Shown here in pieces: positions 17,881-26,997 of a stretch of 64,000 nucleotides of DNA (its first letter is position 1; every line of letters starts with the position of its first letter). This DNA comes from TMP-86 sp039807285 (GTDB lineage Bacteria > Pseudomonadota > Gammaproteobacteria > Steroidobacterales > Steroidobacteraceae), in the NCBI GenBank assembly GCA_044226785.1, contig JBGAGK010000016.1, positions 1 through 64,000 on the forward strand, in the 5' to 3' direction. The position numbers were made by a program, and so were the translations under genes. The notes below the pieces were generated by a model that saw only the letters and a program-made list of their open reading frames with translations, had not been told where the DNA came from and searched no databases.

Positions 17881-18986
17881 GGGTTGCATTGGTGACGCGT
17901 TCCCTGGGCCGCGGCGGGGTCCCGGTGCAGGTGGTGAATCTGGCCCGGGGACTTTCAAAGCGAAGCCATGCGGTGGCTGTGGTGGTGTTGTACGGAAACG
18001 GTCCCTTGCAGGCGGAACTCGAGCGCTCCGGCATCGAGGTGTACAGCCTGGAAAAGCGTGGCCGCTGGGACATGGTTGCGCCGCTGCTCAGGTTCCTGCG
18101 CTTCGCGAGACATCGGGGCTTCGATGTAATCCAGTCATTTCTGCCGGTCGAAAACCTGATGTCCCTACCGGTGGCGCGCTGGACGGGAGCAACATGCATA
18201 TGGGGACTCAGGGGCGCATCACAGGATCCGAGGCAGCATGGCCACGCATCGTGGCTGCTCTGGACACTCCAGCACAGACTGCTGCGCATGCCAGACGCCA
18301 TCATCTCGAATTCCCGGGCAGCTCTCGCCGAACTTGACATCGAACCGGGACCGCGGCGGTACGTTGTTCCCAATGGCATCGATACATCGCGATTCCGGCC
18401 GGATGCGCTGGCGGGAAAGCAGGTGCGGGAGGAACTCGGCATTCCCGTGGAAGCGATGGTCATCGGATGCATTGCCCGGCTGGATATCATCAAGGACCAT
18501 CCCACCTTGTTGCGGGCAGCGGCGCGCATCGCCGATGATTGTCCCGGGTCGAGATTCGTCGTGGTCGGGGGTGGACCTGAGGCGTATCGTTGCTCGCTGC
18601 AGGAACTGGCCCACAGCCTGGGGATCGGTGCAAGGGTGCACTGGCTCGGCGAACGGGCGGATCCGGAGCGTCTCTTCAATGCATTCGACATCTTTGTTTC
18701 GGCATCAAGAGCGGAAGGCTTTTCCAATGCCCTCGCGGAATCGATGGCCTGTGGTGTTGCCCCCGTGGTTACGCACGTCGGGGATTGCGAATTGATCGTG
18801 GGCGGGTTCGGGTCGCTGGTGCAGGTCGGTGATCCGGCCGGCTTGGCGCATGCCGTCTGTGAATGGATTGAACTGGACACGATGGAAATGAAAGCGAGGC
18901 GCCGTGGCTGGGTGGAACAGGAATTCGGAATCGAACGCATGATCGACAGGACACTGCAGATCTTGCACGAGCTCCGGGCGGGCTGA
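17877..18986 (+). CDS. Family 4 glycosyltransferase
   Basis: A 369-residue GT-B enzyme with the acceptor-side loop TRSLGRGGVPVQVVNLARGL, the VPNGIDTSRFRP segment after the inter-domain linker, GCIARLDIIKDHPTLLRA, and the E-x7-E motif as SASRAEGFSNALAESMACG. The start is GTG, overlapping the previous stop as GTGA; the open frame begins slightly earlier, but those residues overlap the upstream gene. It ends three bases before the AsnB-like gene. Substrates are unknown. Confidence 0.87.
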   Translation: MRVALVTRSLGRGGVPVQVVNLARGLSKRSHAVAVVVLYGNGPLQAELERSGIEVYSLEKRGRWDMVAPLLRFLRFARHRGFDVIQSFLPVENLMSLPVARWTGATCIWGLRGASQDPRQHGHASWLLWTLQHRLLRMPDAIISNSRAALAELDIEPGPRRYVVPNGIDTSRFRPDALAGKQVREELGIPVEAMVIGCIARLDIIKDHPTLLRAAARIADDCPGSRFVVVGGGPEAYRCSLQELAHSLGIGARVHWLGERADPERLFNAFDIFVSASRAEGFSNALAESMACGVAPVVTHVGDCELIVGGFGSLVQVGDPAGLAHAVCEWIELDTMEMKARRRGWVEQEFGIERMIDRTLQILHELRAG

Positions 18987-18989
18987 ATC

Positions 18990-20957
18990 ATGTGCGGGAT
19001 CACTGGATTCGTGCTGGGTCCTGATACGGACGTGGACCCCGGACCCACTTTGCGGCGCATGACCGATTCGCTGACTCATCGGGGCCCCGACGGTTGTGGT
19101 CTCCACCTGGACCGGGACGGTGCGGTGGGGCTGGGTCACCGGCGACTGGCGGTCGTTGACCTCAGCGAGGCGGGCAAGCAGCCCATGATCTCGGCCTCCG
19201 GCCGGTTCGTCATCACGTACAACGGCGAGGTGTACAACTTCGCGCGTCTGAGAACGCAATTGCAATCGCTGGGCACGCAATTCCTGGGTCACAGCGATAC
19301 CGAGGTAATGCTGGCGGCGATCGAAGCCTGGGGAATCGAGGCTGCGGTACGGCGATTCACGGGAATGTTTGCATTTGCGCTCTGGGATCGGCGCGAACAG
19401 GAACTCTGGCTGTGCCGGGATCGGCTCGGCAAGAAGCCCTTGTACGCGGGCATGCTGAATGGTGCCCTGGTGTTTGCCTCGGAACTCAAATCATTGCGGC
19501 TTTTCCCAGGGGCGGATCTGAGGGTCGATCGAAATGCACTGATGCTGCTGTTTCGCCACAACTACATCACAGCGCCGTGGTCGATTTACGAAGCGGTCTG
19601 GAAACTTCGGCCCGGTTGCATGCAGCGCGTCTGCCTGCGCACTGACGGGGTGCGGGTGCAGCAGGAACAGTGCTATTGGTCTGCGCAGGAGGTGTTCGAA
19701 CGCGGCCGGATGACCCGCTTCCGCGGCGACGCCCGGGATGCTGTCGATGAACTGGAGGCGCTATTGCGTGCATCGATCGCGGATCGGATGGTCGCCGATG
19801 TTCCACTGGGGGCCTTTCTTTCCGGGGGAATCGACTCTTCCACGGTGGTGGCGCTGATGCAGGCGCAGAGTACCCGTCGCATCAGGACTTTCAGCATCGG
19901 GTTTCGCGAGAAGGGATTCGATGAGGCACCCTACGCTGCCCAGGTGGCCGCTCACCTCGGGACTGACCATACCGAGGTCTACCTTTCGTCGGACGATGCG
20001 CTGGCCGTGGTGCCGATGTTGCCGACGATGTTCGACGAGCCCATGTCGGATTCGTCCCAGATTCCCACCTACCTGGTCTCGCAGGTTGCCCGCAAGCAGG
20101 TCACGGTGGCGCTGTCCGGTGATGGCGGTGACGAGTTGTTCTGCGGCTATCCCCGGTATCAGCGATGGCGCCAGGTCTGGTCGATGGTGCATGGGATTCC
20201 CTGGCCATTGCGCCGGGCCATGTCAGCTTCGCTGACCTGCATGAGCGTCGAAGCCTGGGACCGCGTGGCATCCCCGCTGTCATGGTTTCGGGGCGCGCGA
20301 CATCGACCCGTGTCGTACGGGGATCAGATCCACAAGCTTGCCAGGGTCCTGATCGAGAAGCGCCCGGATGCAGTCTACCGACGTATTGTCTCTCACTGGA
20401 CAAATCCCGAAGACATCGTGATCGGCGGAACTGAACCGGTCACGCCGCTCCTTTCTCCTGGAGCGCCTGAGCAGCTCGACGCATTCACCGAACACATGAT
20501 GCTCACGGATATCCTTACCTATCTTCCGGGCGACATCCTCGCCAAGGTGGATCGGGCCAGCATGGCCGTTTCGCTGGAAGCGCGATGTCCTCTGCTGGAT
20601 CACCATATCGTGGAGTGGGCGGCGGCACTTCCTCTGGCACTCAAGGTTCGTAATGCCACGGACAAGTGGGTGTTGCGCCAGGTCCTGTTCAGGTATGCAC
20701 CTGAACGCCTTTTTGAACGTCCGAAGATGGGTTTTGGTGTCCCCATAGGACCCTGGCTCCGTGGCCCTTTGCGGGACTGGGCTGAAGATCTGCTTGCGGA
20801 CAACCGGCTGGATTCTGGCGGACTGCTGAATCCCCGGCCGATCCGGCGGATGTGGGATGAATTTCTTCACCGCCACCTGCCCTGGCAATATCTTCTCTGG
20901 GATATCCTGATGTTTCGGGCGTGGTTTGAAAGCCCGCTCCGCAGGCCGGTCTTGTGA
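18990..20957 (+). CDS. asnB: Asparagine-synthase-like glutamine amidotransferase
   Basis: A 655-residue AsnB-type protein. Cys2 directly after the initiator Met (MCGITGF) is the N-terminal nucleophile of the class II glutaminase, supported by GHRRLAVVDLS and YNGEVYNF. The synthetase half carries the PP-loop FLSGGIDSSTVVALM near residue 280 and SGDGGDELFCGY. In surface-polysaccharide loci such proteins (WbpS in Pseudomonas aeruginosa O6) amidate uronic acids rather than making free asparagine. Placement among glycosyltransferases favours that, with UDP-GlcA-derived residues as candidate substrates; this is inference. Confidence 0.88.
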   Translation: MCGITGFVLGPDTDVDPGPTLRRMTDSLTHRGPDGCGLHLDRDGAVGLGHRRLAVVDLSEAGKQPMISASGRFVITYNGEVYNFARLRTQLQSLGTQFLGHSDTEVMLAAIEAWGIEAAVRRFTGMFAFALWDRREQELWLCRDRLGKKPLYAGMLNGALVFASELKSLRLFPGADLRVDRNALMLLFRHNYITAPWSIYEAVWKLRPGCMQRVCLRTDGVRVQQEQCYWSAQEVFERGRMTRFRGDARDAVDELEALLRASIADRMVADVPLGAFLSGGIDSSTVVALMQAQSTRRIRTFSIGFREKGFDEAPYAAQVAAHLGTDHTEVYLSSDDALAVVPMLPTMFDEPMSDSSQIPTYLVSQVARKQVTVALSGDGGDELFCGYPRYQRWRQVWSMVHGIPWPLRRAMSASLTCMSVEAWDRVASPLSWFRGARHRPVSYGDQIHKLARVLIEKRPDAVYRRIVSHWTNPEDIVIGGTEPVTPLLSPGAPEQLDAFTEHMMLTDILTYLPGDILAKVDRASMAVSLEARCPLLDHHIVEWAAALPLALKVRNATDKWVLRQVLFRYAPERLFERPKMGFGVPIGPWLRGPLRDWAEDLLADNRLDSGGLLNPRPIRRMWDEFLHRHLPWQYLLWDILMFRAWFESPLRRPVL

Positions 20958-21014
20958 TTCGGAACGGAGCGATTACGAATCGGACGGCAATCCTGCCGCG
21001 GTTGTGTTGAATTC

Positions 21015-21986
21015 TTGGGAGAGATCATGACTGGACGATCAAGGAATATCGCGGTGGCAGTGATCCTGTCGACCGCACTGGGCGCGACGATGGCTGGCGA
21101 GGCATCCGCTCGCGAGTTTCCTGTCGAAAGACAGGTGATGGATCGCAGCGCCGTCAATGCAGACCTTCGTGCGACCCATGCTCCATTCGGTGACTTGCCA
21201 ATGGTCGATGGGCACGCTGCAGGCCTGGTGGGCGATGGCAGGACCGACAACACCGAGGCGTTCCTGCGGCTGTTCTCCAGGCCTGGTCAGCATGTGTCCA
21301 TCGGTCCCGGGGATTACCGCACGGGTCGATTCGTGGTTCCAGGCAATACCATACTCACTCTTGCCGCGGGTACAGTCATTCGTGACACAGGCAAGTTGGG
21401 CCCCAGTCAGCCGTTCATCCAGATTTATGGTGATCACGTCAGGATCGAGGGCAACGGTGCGAAGGTCCTGGAGAACCGGGCTGATTACACCAGCGGAATG
21501 GGTCGGCACGGAATCTACATGATCAAGGTGTCGGATATCCTGATCGAGAATCTGGAGTCATCCTCTACAGGCGGAGATGGCTTTTATATTGGCGGTCCGA
21601 GGGGGAAGCCGTCGACCAACATCAGCCTGATCCGTGTCGTGGCCCGCAACAATCGTCGTCAGGGTCTGAGCATCGTGAATGCCCGCAACATCGACATCGT
21701 GGATTCGACATTCGCTGATACCGCGGGAACACCGCCCGCATTTGGCATCGACCTGGAACCCAATTACCCCACCGATGTGCTGCAGGGCATCCGGCTCATC
21801 CGCGTGCGGACATCGGGGAACCATGGCGGCGGCATTGCGATGTATCTGAATCCCCTGAAGCCGGACAGCACGCCGATCGACATCGAAATCGTCGATCACA
21901 TCAGCTCTGACGAGCCGATGCCACTGTCGACATCCACGGCTGAAGCTTCGGTGGGAGGCTCGGTCCGGTACATCGTGACGCGGTAG
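21015..21986 (+). CDS. Secreted right-handed beta-helix (pectate-lyase-like) protein
   Basis: A 323-residue protein with a clear Sec signal (charged MTGRSRN, hydrophobic stretch, AGEASA just before the predicted cleavage near residue 30). It continues with DGRTDNTEAFLRLF, the N-terminal cap typical of Pectate_lyase_3-like beta-helices, then repeated strand-turn units (IRIEGNGAKV, ILIENLES, ISLIRVVARNNRRQGL, IDIVDSTFADT, IRLIRVRTSGN). Such proteins are polysaccharide lyases, hydrolases or epimerases. Acting in the periplasm or outside on the polymer made here is plausible. No catalytic residues can be assigned. A ribosome site (GGGAGAG) precedes the ATG. Confidence 0.75.
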   Translation: MGEIMTGRSRNIAVAVILSTALGATMAGEASAREFPVERQVMDRSAVNADLRATHAPFGDLPMVDGHAAGLVGDGRTDNTEAFLRLFSRPGQHVSIGPGDYRTGRFVVPGNTILTLAAGTVIRDTGKLGPSQPFIQIYGDHVRIEGNGAKVLENRADYTSGMGRHGIYMIKVSDILIENLESSSTGGDGFYIGGPRGKPSTNISLIRVVARNNRRQGLSIVNARNIDIVDSTFADTAGTPPAFGIDLEPNYPTDVLQGIRLIRVRTSGNHGGGIAMYLNPLKPDSTPIDIEIVDHISSDEPMPLSTSTAEASVGGSVRYIVTR

Positions 21987-22028
21987 TGCGCGTGCGCGCA
22001 GAACACGCAGCGCACGGATGGCGGGTGC

Positions 22029-23198
22029 GTGCAGAACCCGGGTGAGTCAACGGACCCGCTTCGGGTCCTGCAGATCATCACCTCGCTGAGCACGGGCGGG
22101 GCTGAGGTGATGCTGCGCAATCTCCTCATGAGCGCTGATCGACGGGCCTTCGAATTCAGGGTTGTTTCCCTGACCTCTCGATCGCCGGTCGGGGACGAGA
22201 TTGCGGCCCTGGGTATCCCGGTGATCGCCCTGGAGGCAAGGGGCGGCATCCTCCTGCCCGGCCATCTGGGCCAGGTGTTGAAGCTGGTGCGGGAGTGGCG
22301 GCCGGCGGTCATCCACGCCTGGATGTATCACTCGAATATCCTTGCGCACCTGATCAGGGCGCTGGCGCGGGAGTCGCACCCGGCATTGATCACGTCAATT
22401 CGTGGGTCCTTGAATGCTCCGGATGCACAGGGTCTGGGGCTGAAGGTGATTCGATGGCTGGACGCCCGATTGTCACGGCGCAGCGACAGGGTGCTGTTCA
22501 ACTCGGTTGCCTCCGTTGGCCAACATGCGGCGACCGGGCATGCGATACACCGGGCCATGGTGATTCCGAACGGGTTCGACACCGGGCATTTCTGCCCGGA
22601 TTCGCAGGATCGGCTGCGGCTGCGATGTGAACTGGGACTGTCACAGGCCTTGGCGGTGGGCATGATCGGAAGATTCCACCCGGTCAAGGGGCATCGGCAA
22701 TTCCTGGAGGCGGCGGCCCGGGTTGCTGTCCGCGAGCCTGCGAGCCGTTTCGTCCTGGCGGGCAGGGGATGCGATGCGTCGAATCCGGAGTTGGACCGCC
22801 TGATCCGGCGCCTGGGACTGGCCGGACGGACACTCCTGCTTGGTGAGCGGCGTGATGTCGTGAGCCTCCTGCGAGCGCTCGATATCCTGGTCAGTCCGTC
22901 ACTGAGCGAAGGATTTCCCAATGTGGTCGGCGAAGCAATGAGCTGTGCGGTGCCGGTGGTGGTGACGGACGTCGGCGATGGTGCAAGGCTGGTCGGCGAA
23001 GCGGGACGCCTGGTGTCGCCGCGCGATCCGGGGGCACTTGCGGCGGCCGTGCTGGAACTCGCGCATCTGACTCCGTTGCAGCGGAGCCTGGTCGGCGAGC
23101 AGGGACGGGCCCGTATCACGGCCGAGTATTCGCTCCCGGCGATCGCTCTGAGGTATGAAGCTCTGTATCAGGCAGTCGGCAGATCGCGGGACGATTGA
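22029..23198 (+). CDS. Family 4 glycosyltransferase
   Basis: A 389-residue GT-B enzyme beginning with GTG. It has the loop ITSLSTGGAEVMLRNLLM, VIPNGFDTGHFCP after the linker, GRFHPVKGHRQFLEAA, and the E-x7-E region SLSEGFPNVVGEAMSC. The last base of its stop is the first base of the next gene's ATG (TGATG). Donor and acceptor cannot be inferred. Confidence 0.87.
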   Translation: MQNPGESTDPLRVLQIITSLSTGGAEVMLRNLLMSADRRAFEFRVVSLTSRSPVGDEIAALGIPVIALEARGGILLPGHLGQVLKLVREWRPAVIHAWMYHSNILAHLIRALARESHPALITSIRGSLNAPDAQGLGLKVIRWLDARLSRRSDRVLFNSVASVGQHAATGHAIHRAMVIPNGFDTGHFCPDSQDRLRLRCELGLSQALAVGMIGRFHPVKGHRQFLEAAARVAVREPASRFVLAGRGCDASNPELDRLIRRLGLAGRTLLLGERRDVVSLLRALDILVSPSLSEGFPNVVGEAMSCAVPVVVTDVGDGARLVGEAGRLVSPRDPGALAAAVLELAHLTPLQRSLVGEQGRARITAEYSLPAIALRYEALYQAVGRSRDD

Positions 23199-24400
23199 TG
23201 GGGTCAGCTCAACATGACTCACAGGGGCGAGGTCCCGCCGCGGGCAGTCTTCCGATGGCTCCGATTGGCGGTCCGGCAGCTCGAGCACGTTTGCTGTTCG
23301 TGATCAACGTGGGATGGTTCTTTCTGTCCCATCGACTTGCACTTGCACAGGCGGCCCGCGATGCGGGCTACGAGGTCCATGTCGCCTGTGGCATCGATGA
23401 TGAGGAGGAGGCCCAGGCTATCGAATCGCATGGGCTGACCTTCCATCGGCTGGACATTGCACGTTCGGGTACGGCTCCGCTGCGCGAGCTTCGCCTGATC
23501 GCACATCTGTACTCTTTGTACCGGCGCTTGCGTCCGGCGGTGATTCATCACGTGACCATCAAGCCGGTCCTGTACGGAGGAGTCATCTGCCGCCTGACTG
23601 GGCGTGCGCGGGTGGTGCACGCGATCTCCGGTCTGGGCTATGTTTTCGGGGCCGAAGGTGTTCGGGGCGGGGTCCTGCGCCGGCTGGTTCGCGCGTTGTA
23701 TCGGGTGGCCCTGTCAGGAGGGAACATGAGGGTCATCTTCCAGAATCAGGATGACTTGCGCGCCTTCATCGACCGGCGACTGCTCCCCCCGGAGCATGCC
23801 GTGCTCATCCGCGGTTCTGGCGTGGACCTCAAGTGCTTCAGCCCGCGAGGCGAGCCGGCGGAGCCGGTCCAGGTTCTGTTGCCTGCGCGGATGCTGCGTG
23901 ACAAGGGCGTGTTCGAATTCATCCAGGCCGCCAGGCTGTTGCGCGCGCGCGGCGTTCGGGCGCGATTTGTCCTGGCCGGCGGGGTGGATCAGGATAATCC
24001 GCAGGGGATCCCGGCCGACGAACTGAAGGCTGCCGCCGAGGCAGCGGGCGTTCACTGGTTGGGACTTCGGACCGACATGGTGGAGATGCTTTCCGCAACA
24101 CACATCGTGTGCCTGCCTTCATATCGGGAGGGGTTGCCCAAGTCCTTGCTGGAAGCGGCTGCCATGGGCAAACCCATGGTCGCGACCGACGTGCCCGGAT
24201 GCCGGGAGGTGGTGCTTCATGACAGGACCGGGTTGCTGGTGCCGGTGCGGAATGCGCAGGCACTGGCGGATGCGCTGCATGATCTGATCACGGATCCTGA
24301 GAGGCGCGCTGCCATGGGCCGGGCCGCACGGATCCTGTGCGAGGCCGAGTTTGGCGTTGAATCTGTCGTCCGGCAGACACTGGAGATCTACCGCGCCTGA
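23198..24400 (+). CDS. Family 4 glycosyltransferase (WbpH/PglA-like)
   Basis: A 400-residue GT-B enzyme. An N-terminal extension of about 30 residues precedes LLFVINVGWFFLSHRLALAQ. The HHVTIKPVLYGG, ISGLGYVF and SYREGLPKSLLEAAAMGKP motifs resemble the WbpH/PglA subgroup of GT4, which often transfers N-acetylated amino sugars early in repeat-unit assembly. The ATG at 23198 overlaps the previous stop; a TTG at 23195 is also in frame. About 60 bases separate it from the following methyltransferase. Confidence 0.85.
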   Translation: MGSAQHDSQGRGPAAGSLPMAPIGGPAARARLLFVINVGWFFLSHRLALAQAARDAGYEVHVACGIDDEEEAQAIESHGLTFHRLDIARSGTAPLRELRLIAHLYSLYRRLRPAVIHHVTIKPVLYGGVICRLTGRARVVHAISGLGYVFGAEGVRGGVLRRLVRALYRVALSGGNMRVIFQNQDDLRAFIDRRLLPPEHAVLIRGSGVDLKCFSPRGEPAEPVQVLLPARMLRDKGVFEFIQAARLLRARGVRARFVLAGGVDQDNPQGIPADELKAAAEAAGVHWLGLRTDMVEMLSATHIVCLPSYREGLPKSLLEAAAMGKPMVATDVPGCREVVLHDRTGLLVPVRNAQALADALHDLITDPERRAAMGRAARILCEAEFGVESVVRQTLEIYRA

Positions 24401-24460
24401 ACATTGTACCGAACCGTAGCGTGCAGAATGCCTCCGCAATCTGGATAATGTGGGCGAATC

Positions 24461-25330
24461 ATGTCCATATCCAGTACCCATGCGGGTGAAGTGGCTCGGG
24501 GTGAGCGGTTCGAGTTCGGGCGGAACTGGGCGCATTTCCTCTCGCTTCTCGATGACCGCCGGATCGCACAGGCGCAGGCAAGCCTGTCTTCGATGCTGGG
24601 GCTGGCAAGCCTCGAGGGCCTGACTTTTCTGGATGTTGGCTGTGGCAGCGGCCTGTTCTCCCTGGCGGCCCGTCGGCTCGGCGCGAAGGTTCATTCGTTC
24701 GACTATGACCCGATGTCGGTTGCCTGTGCGCGCGAATTGAAGCGACGGTACTACGACGGGGATCCCCAATGGGTCATCGCGGAAGGCTCGGTCCTTGATC
24801 GGACATTCGTGCGGAACCTCGGGCGATTCGATGTCGTGTATTCGTGGGGCGTGCTGCATCACACCGGTGCCATGTGGGAAGCGTTGGGCAATGTCGGGGA
24901 GCTCGTCGCACCGGAAGGCCGGCTGTATCTGGCCCTGTACAACGATCAGGGGCGCGCATCGAATTACTGGTGGTACGTGAAGAAGGCCTACGTGTCGCTG
25001 CCGAGAACCCTGCGTTTCCTGATCCTTTGGCCATGTTATCTGCGGCTTTGGGGTCCGACGATGCTGCGGGATCTGGTGCGCCTGCGTCCCCTGGCGACCT
25101 GGCGCGCCCGCATCCAGGATCGGGGCATGTCGCCCGCCCGCGATGTCGTTGACTGGGTGGGTGGGTTCCCGTTCGAAGTCTCCAAGCCCGAGCAGGTGTT
25201 CGACTTCTTCCGCGCCCGGGGTTTCCTGTTGTGCAGGCTGAAGACCAGCGCGGGTGGCATCGCCTGCAACGAATTCGTCTTCACCCACCAGGCCGCCGGC
25301 CGATCCCAGCAAGCTGCCGTTGCCCGATGA
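24461..25330 (+). CDS. SAM-dependent methyltransferase (class I)
   Basis: A 289-residue methyltransferase with motif I FLDVGCGSGLFSLAA near residue 57, the acidic strand end HSFDYDPMSV, and YSWGVLHHTGAMWEAL in the motif IV region. The C-terminal half contains an aromatic helical insertion (SNYWWYVKKAYVSLP) often seen in polysaccharide-locus methyltransferases. The substrate is probably a sugar of the repeat unit or of the chain end, by context only. Confidence 0.8.
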   Translation: MSISSTHAGEVARGERFEFGRNWAHFLSLLDDRRIAQAQASLSSMLGLASLEGLTFLDVGCGSGLFSLAARRLGAKVHSFDYDPMSVACARELKRRYYDGDPQWVIAEGSVLDRTFVRNLGRFDVVYSWGVLHHTGAMWEALGNVGELVAPEGRLYLALYNDQGRASNYWWYVKKAYVSLPRTLRFLILWPCYLRLWGPTMLRDLVRLRPLATWRARIQDRGMSPARDVVDWVGGFPFEVSKPEQVFDFFRARGFLLCRLKTSAGGIACNEFVFTHQAAGRSQQAAVAR

Positions 25331-25419
25331 CCCGACGCTGAGTGCGGTTGCGAGCCCGGACTCAGCCGGGGTTCGGATTCCTGGAAACTGGAGCCGCAGC
25401 CCACTATGATTCGGGCAGG

Positions 25420-26985
25420 ATGACAGCTTGCTTGCACGAATGTGTCACGAGACTGACAGGATACTGGCTGGACCGGCGTGGCGCCGGCGGGACATGCCTT
25501 CTCGCGCTGGTCGTGATGGTGGCTGCCTGCAGCGGGGGCGGTGGCGGCCCAGCCTCGCAGGCGCCCAGTGTCGCACCGGATCTCGCCGCCGGAGCCGATT
25601 CGCTGCTGGATGCCGTTCCCGATCTGGTCAATTCCGGGGAGTCGGGTGATGTGACATACGCCCTGGTGACCCATGCGCCCGCAGGTTCCCCGCTTCAGTT
25701 GTCGGTCCGGGTCGATGATGCCGCAGTCGCCAGTGCTCACATCGACAATGTGACGGAATCGCTGGTGATCACGCCCCTGTCCGCCGGCACCACCCAGGTC
25801 AGTGTGACGGCATCCACGGCCACCGCGACCACGACACAAACGCTGCGGTTCACCGCAACTCCGGTGACCCGGACACTGGAACTGGCTACCGATGCGCCGG
25901 AGAAGATGGCCACGGTGCTTGCCAACGATTCGGACCGGGGAGTTGATTTTTCGCTGGTGCATGACGGGTTTCCCGTCTTCGTCAACCGGGCTCAGTTCGT
26001 CAGCCATATCCAGTCGATGCCCGCGTCCTATGAAGGAGAATCCTTCGAGCGCAAATTGTGGCGATTCCTGGTCAACAATACCTATCACTGGCCTCCGCTC
26101 AGTTCGCAGCCCTGGCTTGGAGATCCCTGGGCGCTGGTCAACAGTCTGGGTTGGGGATTCTGTGGAGAGGTGGCGGGGACATATGCCGTCCTTGCCCAGG
26201 AAGCGGGATTCCAGGCCCGCGTCTGGAGCCTGAATGGACACGTGGTGCCGGAGATCCTCTCAGTCGGACGTTGGGTGGTCTACGATCCGGATCTGGTCGT
26301 CTACTACTACAACTACGATCACGAGCTTGCCGGCGTGGAAGAACTGGCATCCACGCCCGCACTCATTACAGAGCCCGTGGATCCCCTGCATCCGACCTGG
26401 ATCAACTATGGTCCTTACTCGCAGAATGTGGCAGGTATCTATGCTTCGACAGCGGACAACCGGGTGGACGATGGTCTGTATGTCCCAGGGACGCCATCGC
26501 CATCCGGCCAGGTGCTGTTGCCGGCGCGTGCCGTCCTGACCTATCCCGGCATCTGGACCAGCGCACCCATCGGCTACGATGGGGTCGTTCCCTATACCGT
26601 GCCGTTCTTCAAGCAGGCGAAACTGGATCTTCCCGCCGGATGGACCGGTGCGTTGCCGCTGGCCTGGATGCCCTGGGAAATTCAGGGGACAGGGCACGTG
26701 AGCCTGAATGGTCAGATTTTTGCGGTCGGGTCGGCATCACTGAGCGCCGCGTTGCAGACATCGAGAGCGCCTGTCGACCAGATCGATGTGCTCGATTCTG
26801 ACGGGATCAGCATCATCATGATGATCAATCCACTTCGATTCGGCCTGGAATCCGGGAATTCCATCTCGGTGACCGGCGTGAGTGTGGGTGCGATATCCGG
26901 AAGCCTGATCCGGCTCCCCGACGAGAACCAGGTCATGCCATCCTCCGTACTGTTGCCGGGGCAATTGAAAGGCCCGATCAACTAG
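25420..26985 (+). CDS. Transglutaminase-like lipoprotein
   Basis: A 521-residue exported protein. A basic N-terminus and hydrophobic stretch end in LVVMVAAC, a plausible lipobox with the lipidated Cys at 37, followed by a Ser/Gly-rich linker. Residues about 55-165 look like an Ig-like or cadherin-like beta domain rich in Thr and Val. A transglutaminase-like core follows: WGFCGEVAGTYAVLAQ with Cys248, SLNGHVVPEI with His274 and VYDPDL with Asp289 give the Cys-His-Asp triad in the usual order and spacing. The C-terminal part is beta-rich and unassigned. Function is unknown; amidase, peptidase or acyl-transfer roles are all possible. The ATG at 25420 is chosen because it directly precedes the signal; the frame opens at 25342. 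Confidence 0.7.
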   Translation: MTACLHECVTRLTGYWLDRRGAGGTCLLALVVMVAACSGGGGGPASQAPSVAPDLAAGADSLLDAVPDLVNSGESGDVTYALVTHAPAGSPLQLSVRVDDAAVASAHIDNVTESLVITPLSAGTTQVSVTASTATATTTQTLRFTATPVTRTLELATDAPEKMATVLANDSDRGVDFSLVHDGFPVFVNRAQFVSHIQSMPASYEGESFERKLWRFLVNNTYHWPPLSSQPWLGDPWALVNSLGWGFCGEVAGTYAVLAQEAGFQARVWSLNGHVVPEILSVGRWVVYDPDLVVYYYNYDHELAGVEELASTPALITEPVDPLHPTWINYGPYSQNVAGIYASTADNRVDDGLYVPGTPSPSGQVLLPARAVLTYPGIWTSAPIGYDGVVPYTVPFFKQAKLDLPAGWTGALPLAWMPWEIQGTGHVSLNGQIFAVGSASLSAALQTSRAPVDQIDVLDSDGISIIMMINPLRFGLESGNSISVTGVSVGAISGSLIRLPDENQVMPSSVLLPGQLKGPIN

Positions 26986-26997
26986 TGTTCACTGGTC

